Shown one piece after another: positions 47,421 to 59,400 of a stretch of 64,000 nucleotides of DNA; position 1 is the stretch's first letter; each line of letters begins with the position of its first letter. Source of the DNA: Biomphalaria glabrata (taxonomy: Eukaryota; Mollusca; Gastropoda; Planorbidae); contig NC_074719.1 of the NCBI RefSeq assembly GCF_947242115.1, positions 2,858,283-2,922,282 on the forward strand. The letters run 5' to 3'. The translations under genes and the position numbers were made by a program. The notes under the pieces were generated by a model. It ran no database searches. It was not told the DNA's origin and saw nothing but the letters and a program-made list of their open reading frames with translations.

Positions 47421-50400
47421 ATGACTTGCAACTGGAGCAAATCAGATTATTTTGTCCAGCTTTTGGATAAAAACCAACTTTCTAATTATGCCGCTCTGGA
47501 AATGCTGGTAGATGATCTTCATACAGACAAAGAACACACGATATCAACATTTTTAAGCCATTCAGGGTCAGAAGATCTATTATGGGCTTTAGTTCAACTT
47601 TTAGGAAATAAAACCCATCGGTAAGTAACCAACAGAAAGAATGTATAGACCTAAACAACAAAGGGACGTCTGTAAATTATAAAATAGGATAATCACATGA
47701 ACTCATAACATGATAACTGTAGACTTACTTAACTTACTTAGAGTTAGATCCTTCAGTGCCTTAGTAATTATATTCATAAAGAATAATGAAAAAGTTATTA
47801 CATCTAGATCTTATATATATTACAATTACAAATATCTTACTTATAATAATTACATCCTACACATTTCATGTGTCAATCTAGTCATGCATGTTAATCAATG
47901 ACTTAAACTTAAAACTCTGCTAAGTCATTGGTTTTCTTGGCTGATTCAGGTAACTTATTCCATTCTCTACCAACATTAATGAACACTAATGAATATAATG
48001 TTTAAATTATTCTTATCATAAATCCCAAATAATAAAGAAAAGATTACAATAATTTGTATGTCCCTATTATTCTGACCCTACTTAAGTATATAATATCCAT
48101 GTGCATTACCAGCAGTGTTGCTTAGTCATGTGGTATGTGTGCTGGACTGTCATTAGGTCATATTGATGGTCCTGGGTACAAACCGTGCCTGCTGCCATCC
48201 CCCATCAACTTGCGGAAGGTTTGAGCTTGGTAGCTTATTACCTCTAACACTGAAAGAACATCTGAACATGTAAAACATTTTACTAACAAAAAATCTTGTT
48301 AATCAGATGGTTTAACTCCCAGTCATTATTTTTCTTGGTTGATTTAGAAAATGATTTTTATGTTTTTTTTTGTAACATATTGCTTAAAAACTCAGCTATA
48401 TATCTTTGTGTCTCTGTGTGTATTCTATTCCATTATAATTTGTATATTTGTAAGTGATGGTGCGTTAAATTTTTTTCATATATTATTGCTCTCACCTAAA
48501 TCTATCCCTTAGTCTGTGGGACCATTTTGGGCATCACACTTGATCTGTCAATCATCTTTATCTGATGACCATCTTTCTCCATTCCTTCCTTTCTTTTGCT
48601 TTGACTAGAATCTCTTTCCAAGACAGGCTTCTTTGATGTTGTCTTTCTGTTGCTTTCTCTTTCTGCCACTTCCATGGTTCTGTTCCCTGCAGGAATGTCT
48701 TTGGGAGCCCTGAGGACGTCTTGAAATTGCAATGTACAGTTTAACTTTGCATGTTGTTGCAAAGGTCAGCAGTTTATCAGAGGTCCAATATTTTTCTTAT
48801 TTAAGTTTAAGTCTTCTGTCCTGTGATATCCCAAAGTTCAGTGATTTTTATCAGTTATGTTGTACTTTTATTAAATGGGAATATTCATTCCTTTTTGTTG
48901 GGGGGGGGGTTAAGCTAGTTTCTTTGATTTCTTCAGCTGACAGATCCTTTAGAAATGTGAAGCTGAGTGGCCAAATCTTGTCTACCTATCAAAGGGTATA
49001 GGGCTGAGTTATATTTATATACCCCCCATCACCCCAACATGTCCAAAAAAAAAAGATTGGACCATAGCACACTAAGCATGCAATAGGGGTGCAAAGTGTG
49101 TTTTCAGACTAAACGTTTTTAGGTTAAGAACACTTAGTGTGGGTGATAATGCATAGTGTACATAGAGTGGGTGATAATGCCTAGTGTACATAGTGTGGGT
49201 GATAACTGATAATGCATAGTGTGCACAGTCTAGTGTAAATAGTGTGGGTGATAATGCATAGTGTACATAGTGTGGGTGATAACTCATAATGCATAGTGTA
49301 CACAGTCTAGTGTAAATAGTGTGGGTGATAATGCATAGTGTACACAGTGTTGCTGATAATGCATAGTGTACATAGTGTTAATGATAATGCATGGTGTTCA
49401 TTGTGTGGTTAAGAATGATGTTGTTAATCATGTATTGCCCATTAAATTGTTATTGCCTGAAGTGGTAATGGATATAAGCACTCCACTACCTTTAAAATGC
49501 TTCCAATAAATGTGTCTCAAATAGCTTCTGACCACCAGCCCAACATGGCTCAAACATTGCGTTCGGTGGAACTGTAATCACTGATAGGAGAACGGGCGAA
49601 GGAGAGAGTCTGGCCCCTAAACCAAAACATTTTGGGCATGAGAGGCTTGTTAACCGTGGTTGACTATCCACTTAGGAGAAGGAGAACTTTGAATCAAAAC
49701 CTCTACTGCCTTACGGCTAAACCCAGACATGAGAAAAATCAGGAGCAAGTGACTGTTAGCAGCTTGCATAAGACAGTGCTACATCCTGTCAGAACCTGCG
49801 AGGGCAATGATCCCTGACCCATAATACAGTGCTACGCCCTGGCAAAACCGTTTGATTGTCTAAGAGCTATAGCTCTAGGTTTGAAAAAAAAAACCTGATT
49901 AAACAGGAAAAACAAAAAACAAAACCTGTTTGAACAACCGTTCAGTCTGGAAGAGATCCGAGTCAATGCCTATGTAAAGCATTGCTATTTCCGATGTATC
50001 TGGCACTCCGGGCGCATGGACTAGAATACATGGCCGAAGGCCGAGTACACCGGGAACCTCCGCCATTTTCCTATGTTGTACCAAGCTAACCGTGGAGGAC
50101 TCGCCATTAATATAACGGTCCCTTGAGGAGCGGCGCATGGATTATCGACAGGGCTGTAGGAGCTCTTTTTCAACTCCGCTCCGTGCAATGGGACCACTCT
50201 CGTGTTCCCTTGGACACTCCTACGGGAGCTTTGTTCTGCTATTCATTTAGCCTAACCACTTCCTCTAATGGCCGTTTCCACCCGAGTGCCACGTTGAGAC
50301 AGAACAGCGTACTCGGGCCCTGGCAGAATCTGCGATGCCAATGATCCCTAACTGTATCGGCGCTTTCTGTTTCTTTAGACTCAGCTGCGTGGAGAGGGAG

Positions 50401-53400
50401 AACTGCTGTCCCGGTGACATCGCTCTGACTACATCTAATGTCCAGGTGTTCATCTCATTGCTATGAGATGAACTATATTCGCTTCGTGACGAAAGGAGAC
50501 CACAGAGTGTAGATAGTCAACAAACTCCAGTAAAGTCATTATTTCTAACGAGAACACTGTGCTAAACTAACGTTTCTCTCTAGAGCCAGCTCAATGCCCT
50601 GGGGGTCATAAAATACACTTGATACAATTGATGACAGAGCAAATCTCTTTCAAATCTCTGTGAGTGGCCTCAACGCTTCCTAGTGAAAGCATGTAAATAT
50701 GTTTCATGCCCCTCTGTGAAATCACGTGTCTAGAGGGATCGTTCTCCCTGACTCAGCAATAGTTGCAAAGTTGAATTTAACACTCAGCAGTCCCTCCGAC
50801 CGGGTGGGGGGAAGAGTCTAGTCCGGAGACCCAACAAGTGCCCCGACATGCTTTTTTAAAAATTAATCTTATATACGTATTTGAGGTTGTTGTTTTTTTA
50901 GCACATGGGGGGGGGGGGAGGAGTACACAGGAGGCCAGACGTGCAAATTGTCTGGGACGCAAATATCTCTGGCGGAGGACTTGCATAAAGTTTATAAAAT
51001 ACAATTTTAGTTTGATTATCTTATTAAAGTTCCATATCCACTAATGAAAGCTCAATCGATTTGTCCTGAATATTTATGCATTTTTGTAGGCTTATTGTTT
51101 TAATTAGTGTACAAATGTATTTTCAGTTTGATTAGGTAGAAATCAAGCCCAGTTTTATAATGAGATTGGTAGGCCTCAGTGCTTACTTGATATTCATTAC
51201 AAAAGTATGAATTTACTAATGCGGCGCTTGTTTGTGCTAAGATCTTATTGTAGCCTACAAGTTAGATGGTTGGCGATTTGGACTTAGGGCCTAATAGTCA
51301 TTAACGTGATGGTCGTATGGTTAACGTTTTGAACTGTCGTTTCGAAGGCCCTAAGTCCTGACTGCAGGAGGTTTGGGGCTTCATTTCTAATGTAATATAT
51401 ACAACTTTGGCATATTTACAAGTCATATTTCTTGATTATTTGATAACTATTAGATGGTGATTCTGTGCATTTATACCTTTAACCTTAATGTCATTGTTGG
51501 AACTGTAGAAATGGGCCCTTCACTACGCCTCGTTAGTGACATTAATAGCTCGGTGAATATCAATGAATTTAGAACGTCACATGTTTTGTTGGGGACAGGG
51601 GGGAGCAGGGAGGTAGTACAATGTCGCGCCCAAATGGCTATCTAATTTGTTGATATATTTTGTTTCCAGTGCACTTGACGGTTTGCGTGGAGCGCTGCAA
51701 TCAATACATGTTCAGGGCTAGCGTGTTTTGTAGATGATCAAATCAATACATGTTCAGGGCTAACGTGTTTTGTAGATGGATCAAATCAATAGTCGTCTGC
51801 AATCAATATGCCGGCAGAGAAGCATTGTAGCACACACATACATGATCAAACACATAAAAGACGGAATTAACGGATTTATAAGCAGATCGGTGAACAAAGC
51901 GTTTCTTTTGACGTAATATGTTCTCCAGGTCAAAAAGTTCAAACTAGTGCCAAACTTTGTCTTGCAAATTAAAAAAAATGAGATCGGAAAACTCTTGTCT
52001 TTAAGAAATATATTTATTCATAGCACTGTTAATATCTATCTTTTTTTTTAAAATTCCAAGTGATAGCTGTAGTTGACAATTGACATACGCCGTCATTCTC
52101 AATGACTCGCAGTCATAGGCCTATATAAATCTCATCCCTTCTGCCCTTTGAACTTTCGTCGTATCGGTGCTGTGATAGTTCATTTAAACAAATCTTTTTA
52201 CCGTTCCGGTCAGCAGCTGTTCGTGGCACAATATCAAGAGAATCCTGTCCATTATTTTCACGTTGTCCAGCCAGCTGTTAATTGGACGACCTTTCGTCGT
52301 GCTCCCTCTATAGTTGACAGTGAGTCATGTCTTACAACATGACTGAACCAGCTCAGCTTTCGTCCCTTCACAGTAGCTTATGGCTGCCTGTTCGTGCGGT
52401 CTGCGCGTTGGATTGTCGTTCGGATTTCTCGATGGTCCTGGGTTCGTACCCTGCCAGCTGCCATCCCCCGTCGTCCTGCGGGAAGTTCGGACTAGGAAGT
52501 AGATTATTTTCAATTTTGAAGGAACATCCGAGACATGTAAAATATTTTACAAAAATGGAGTTCCTTCTTTTTGCCAGTCAGAGTTTTCATTTGTAAAAGT
52601 ACAAACTCATTTATTTTATTGATATCTTTTACCCGTCAGTTTTCTGTATTCGCTCTCGAGGGCTTGAACTTATCTTTCAGCCCCAGTGTTTAGCATCCAA
52701 CTTATAGAGACCACTAATGATAGGCCTATATAGGTCTAGCCTTGCACCGTGAACGCAATGTTATTCTCTACCAATGGTTTTTGCGCTCTGATTACGCTGC
52801 AGTGTTTACTGCGTCACAAGGAGTGATGGATAAAAATGAGTTGCCCGGAAGGCCTGCCATTACCGACAAGTTACCCAGATTTAGCAGCTTTACTTATGTT
52901 CGACTGATCATCCAAGATTTCTAAGAGGAAAAGAAATTCAGCCCCACCCCCCTGTCAAAACAAGCTAGTGTAGCCCAACGCATTACGGCCGTTGCCCCAT
53001 CGATACCTATTTGCATAGTGCATTGCGGCCATTGACCCATCGATACCTATTTGCAGAGTGCATTGCGGCCGTTGCCCCATCGATACCTATTTGCAGAGTG
53101 CATTGCGGCCATTGCCCCATCGATACCTATTTGCAGAGTGCACTGCGGCCGTTGCCCCATTGATACCTATTTGCAGAGTGCATTGCGGCCATTGCCCCGT
53201 CGATACCTATTTGAATAGTGCATTGCGGTCATTGCCCCATCGATACCTATTTGCATAGTGCATTACGGCCATTGCCCCGTCGATAGCTATTTGCGTAGTG
53301 CATTACGGCCATTGCCCCGTCGATAGCTATTTGCATAGTGCATTGCGGCCATTGCCCCATCGATACCTAATTTACATGGTTCAAACCAAACTTTGTCTGC

Positions 53401-56400
53401 TGTAAGAGAAAGAAAAGAAGGTGTCTAGTAGTCATTATGGCTGTCCTCGACTTGCTGAATCCAGTTTCGACTGGTTGGGGTTAAATCACTTGCTGCTGAC
53501 GTGTATTAAGTCATACATTACGTCTAGAACTGCGTGTTATCTAGGACTTTTTAGCTTTGAAGATTGGACTCTTTGAAGCACTCAGTCATGAGTCTGATCA
53601 TAATGTCGACCTGCTTTTGTATCCATGAAAGGGGGCATTCGATATAGGCGAATTCTTGTGGAACATGAGCACAAGTCTTGTTTGCTAACCGTACTTAGCC
53701 TATCTAGTTCCACTACTAGACGTTTTCACGGAGGCGTCACGCTGAGGCGACAGGTAGCTGGAATTCTCAGAATCTCATAATCAGTTTTGTTTAGATTTGT
53801 AAATCATCGTAAATGTACTTTTAGAGAAGGGGTAACTCCACTCGGCTGACCAAAGTTTACACATTGTATATTGGGCATTCACTTTCTTCTGATGTTTTGG
53901 TTTAACGGAAAGCGTGTTTTCTGATGTATAGTCTAAAACTGCCTTTTATTGATATATGATAGTTTGTGCAACAAACGGAACAGCTGAGAAAATTCGACTC
54001 TTCTGCCTTAAAAAGTGAACACAAATTAGGTCACCTTAAAAAAACAACAACATTTATCTACATAGGGCAGTGATATTAAATTTAACAACTATTAACAAGG
54101 ATGTTTTGCCAGCTTTGATTAGTTCCCCTTGCTGAGGCTTGGAATCCATTGAGATCTGGGAAAGCTCAAGAACCAAGCAGACGTGGCCTAGCCTAAATAA
54201 AATAATTCTGCTGTCAATAGAGAGTTATCGTAATGTAAGTGACGCGTTGTGGCATGAAGAGGTTTCCCTCTAGCCGAGTTTAGCCTTACACTTGGCTCCA
54301 AGTTGATTGTCTTATATTCGATTAAACCAGCTACTACAATTGTAATGGATTATGGTTGATAACTCAAGTGTCAAGGCGAAAACAAGGGAGACAAACGAGT
54401 TACATTCAAATGATAATATGAGGAGGTTGTGGCACATGCATGTAAATAGGAGTAGTTCGATTACAGAAGTGTAAAGGTCTTTCAAACTTTGTGATTTATA
54501 GGGGCAGATGATGTAAAGCACATCTGTTACTGTTGCCGACGGTTAACAAGGGTGTCATGTGACCAGAACTGCCTTTTTATTTCCAAACATATTTCAAGTT
54601 CTTGCATCTTCACTAATCCGTTATTCTTCATAACCTTCGGTTCACTACTCACAATCTGTTGACCGTCTTTCTCCATTCCTCTCTGTCGTTTGCCTTGGAT
54701 AGAATTTCTTTCAATGACAGGGCCGTCCATTCTTTGATGTTGTCTTCCCATCGCTTTCTCTGTCTGCCTCTTCTTCTTTTTCCCGGTACTGTTCCGTGAA
54801 GGAAGGTATTTGCGAGCCCCGATGACCTTCTGATATGGCCACAGAGTTTAAGCTTGCGTTATTTGACAGTGGTTTGCAGGTCATCGCAGGTTCCTATTGC
54901 TGTGTTAATCGCGTCTGAGTCTGATTTTAGTGTTGAGGGCTAAGCCTTTGTCTTCCCAGATTATTTTGAGTTTTGCAAGTGCTGCCGTGGACTGTGCAGT
55001 TCTGGCCAGTAGTTCAGGTTCGGTTCACGCATCTTAGACGGTAGCCCCGAGGTATTTAAAACTACTCTACTAACACTTGTTAGCTTTTCGCCTCTAATAC
55101 TGATATTCCTTTTAAAGCCCTGAACCCAATCACACATTATCACTCTTCCAAAGAAAGGCAACGCTGTCAAAACTACCACACCGCCAGACTCATAAGCCAG
55201 CCCCCGTAAAGCCATGTTAACAGTCACCGGCTAAAACGGATAGCAGACTAAATTATATCAGAAGAACAGGTGGGTTTTAGACAAGCTCGCAGCACAACAG
55301 AACAAATCCTAACCCTCATGATACTCTGCGAGAAATACTTTCACACCAGTATATATCAAGTACCCGTTAAAATTTAGTGGACTCAGGGGGCGTCCTTAAA
55401 AAACCCGACACTAAAAAACACAGTCTTCATGGATTTGGACTTACTTTTTGTTTCCACTCAACTGATTAATCGATGATAGGTACTAGAAATAGCTGAACAT
55501 TTAGACATCCAATTAGCACTGTATCGTATTGATAATGGATTCCTAAATAGCATTGATTGAATGCGTTTCTACAGTGTATTAATTGTCGTTGGACTACGCT
55601 TGTAACCTAGTCAGTAGAGCGCAGACAAGTGCGCGGAAGAAAAGAACTTTAGAAGCTATGGACGCTTTTTTTTTTTTGTTGTTTTTGTTTCAAAGAGAGT
55701 TAAGTGTAGCGGGGGAAATTCTTATTGGTTGGATTAGGTCACATGGTACTAGTAACACAAAGCACATTCCTCTTCCCATATGCTAGGACAAATTTGTACA
55801 AATACTCCTTCTTCCCTAGTGCTATTAGAGCATGGAATGGGTTGGCTGAGCCAGCCAGGAAAACCAGTGACTTGGCAGAATTTAAGTCATTGATTAATAT
55901 GCATGACTGAATGCATGACGCGTAGGACGTAATCATCTTCTTTTTTGAAGTAACGTCTTTATTATATAAGATAAGAAGATAAGATAGCACTACTTGTGGT
56001 CCAATGTTCAACGGGACACTGAGCTGACTGTTTCAACCAAGTTTGTTTTGAGCATTCTTCTGTTACAGTAAAGGTCTCTAGTGTTGTATAATACACAATG
56101 GCTGTGTATCGAAGCTTAGTCCTGACAAACACACAAAATCGTGAAGAACAAATACACAGACTTAGTTTTATTCTTCTGTCCAATTTTAATACTAGATAAC
56201 TCGTAGGTGGCCCTTGTGAGTCCGTTGTTCTTTAAGCAAAAAGAAGTCGAAAGAGAGGTCTTAATATTTCTGAGCACAACAAACAATCAGAAATTCAATA
56301 GCGCTTTATGCTTTAGACATATGAATATTTCACAAGTGACCTATAATCTATATGAATATGTTACTATTGATCTCTTGTAGTAGATAAGGTAATGTTAATG

Positions 56401-59400
56401 TCATGAATCAATCGTATCGTAGGACGTAATCATCTTTTTTTTTTTTTTGAAGTAACGTCTGTAGGATATAAGATAAGACCTTTAAGTTAAGAAAGATTAT
56501 AGAAAAATCTTTCACGGTTGTATGTAAGAAACTTTGAAGTACAAACTATCGATAAACCAAATATTATCTTCCTGCATACAAAATGTAAAGCAAGATTGTG
56601 TGGCATAATACACAGTGCAGGCCTAATCAACATTATTCGCGAGGTTCTGCTAGTTGGATGGTTTGCCTGTTTGTGGAGAGGCCAGCTTTATCATGATGTA
56701 TATACAGACTGCATCCTCATACGTCTTCTGGTTTTCCATCCATCTACTAGCTTTTTAGTTGGCAGATATTCATCTACGCTTTTGTATTGCCAGTTAAATA
56801 CAGGCCGCTTATTATTGCCATTAATTCAGCAGCATTTAGTGGGCTTGTCCTTGTTGATGTCCAAGAGCTGAGCCGAAGTCTCTTCGAGCTCTAAGTTTGA
56901 AAAAAAAAACCTGTTTGGACGCCAAACAGTAAAAAAAAAAAAACCTGTGAGAACACAGTTCTGTTTGAGAGAGACCCGAGTTAATGCCTATATAAAACAT
57001 TGCTGTTTCCAATGCCTTTGGCCCCCGATGCATGCTTGGCTGCACATGGCCGAAGGCCGAGGGCACCGGGAGCCTCCGCCATTTTCCTTCATTGTACCAA
57101 GCTAGCTGTGCGAGACCCGCATTTATGTAACGGTCCCTTTGAGGAACAGCGCATGGATGTGGGACGTGTTTGTGGGGACTTTGTTACAACCCCTCCCGTG
57201 CAATGGGTGGACTCTCGTCTACCCGTCGGCATCCCCACGGGAGTCTTGCTTTGCTACCCATTTAGCCTAACCACTTCCTCTATTGGTCGTTTCCACGCGG
57301 GCGCCACGATGAGGCAGAGTAGCGTGCCCGCGGTGGGCTTGTCCTGAAAGTTCAACAGACAAACTTTAGTGCGCTGGAATGCATTTTATCAAGAGCTGTC
57401 CTAGAACCATAAATTTTCTCCTAAATGGATGTCTGCCTGGTCGTGTGGTATGCGCCCAAGACTATCGTTCGGTTGTCTCGGGTTCATATCCTACCCTATG
57501 CCATCCCCGTAGTCCTGCGTGATGTTTGGACTAGGAAGTAATGATCAAAATGAATTGATCGTTCCTTGTCTACTCGGGCTCTCCACTTCGTGGCTGCCAG
57601 CTTCCGCACGATGCTTCTAGGAGGCCTTTCTTGCAGGTGATCCACACATTTTTAATTTGCGTTCTAGAGTTACACACCAATGTTCTTGGGTAGCTTCCTC
57701 CATGCCTAGAGCCACTCCGTTGAAAGTTTGAAAGGCTGCTTGAGACTGTCAGTACCCAGGGGAGGCATGGACCTCAGAGCAGTGGACACCAGGTGGGAAG
57801 AGGCTTCAGACATTGCCAGTGACAGAAATTGCGCCGAACGGATTCTCAAAAAGTCCTTGAAAAATTCGTCCAGATCCTAAGACACCTCTCCAGCCAATTC
57901 ATCAGAGTAAAGAACGACAGAGTTATTTACCATCTTGTGTCCCTTTCTTTTCCCCCAAGCCATTGACTATATAATGAGAACAATAAACCAGACTGATACT
58001 TAGAAGAAAATAATTTGTTTTAGATACAGAAATATATGTTTATGAAACAAATCGATAAATATTTAATTTATAAATAAAAGATTTCGCATTCAGAAGACAA
58101 AAATAAACTTAATAAAACTTTGCAAGGCCTACACCATAACCTTCACATAAATGATATTTAGCCATGTTGAGCACAGGCATTGGTGAAATCGGATTTTCAA
58201 GAGCTCTTCTAGTTTTTTTTTGAAAAGCTTCACATTTGTTACAATGACGACAACTTACGATTGTCAGAATGTCATGCTATAATCTACAGGATAATCTACA
58301 GGTAACAGTTTCAGTATGGAAGCAAAACAGTGTGTTTGAACGTGATATTTGGTGACTCGATGAATGTTAATTTAAATCATAACAATAATGAAGACTAAGA
58401 CTAAGACTGCTTTATTGATCCTTACGGAAATTTTTTGTGATTACAAGGACTCGTTTCTCATATAAAGACAACACAACAGAAACACACATAAATACAACAG
58501 ACAACATGAAGAGTTCATTCAGCGACTACACACAGGTATCTTGGTGCATTTCATGTTCCCTGATCAATGAGTGGCGGTGATAGATAGAGTCTGACCGAGT
58601 GAGGTACGAACGAGTTTTTGTACCGCTCCGTTCTTGTTTTGATTGACAGCAGTCGCCCACTTCGCGACGACCTGGCGTAGTTCTGATGGAGCGGGTGGCC
58701 GTTGTCTTCCAAGATTTTTTCGATTTTTCTTAGGCACGTTTGTTCAAAAAGTTCCTTTAAATGTGGTAATGTTGTGAGTGTAATTTTTGATGCTTTTTTA
58801 ATGATGTTCATTACGACTTGCTGTCTGTATTGTAGAAAGTGATTTGTTTTACCATTCACTGATAGTGATATTCATCAAACCAAGTAGTCAATGGTATACA
58901 AGAGTTACTAGCAGTCAGCACAATGACCGACCGTTTTTATTTTACCCAGCTAATGCGGGGAAGAAGAGGAAACCGTGCCTCATATTCTGTTTGACTGCCC
59001 CAGACTTGCTGATCTCCGTCTCGACAGGTCTGGGAAACCAAAAATTCTCGACCTGTATGGCGACATTTATGCACTACAGCAAGACAGCAGGGTTTCTGTC
59101 CAGGGCTTTTGCAAGAGAGGATTTGAGCCTCTCAAGGCCTCACTCAAATGGAGTTTAACGTTGAGGATGAATGTCAGATAACTCACTTATTAGGTCAGGC
59201 TATTGATGGCCCAAGAATTTTAAAATATTGGATTGTTGTTCTTTTTTTTTTCCTCTTTAGAGTTGCCGGGAATGCTGCATACATTCTAGGAACATTGGCT
59301 GAATCTGATCTTGGCTGTCATCGCATCCTTTACCTGGCCAAGGGAAGGCACAAAGAAAGCAAGAAAATTTTGAGTGACCTGACACACATGTTGACCTTTG

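Noticed and set aside
49899-50344. Coding genes in the two ~480-bp repeats
   Set aside because: Short ORFs in copies A and B are not in the same frame or conserved between the copies.
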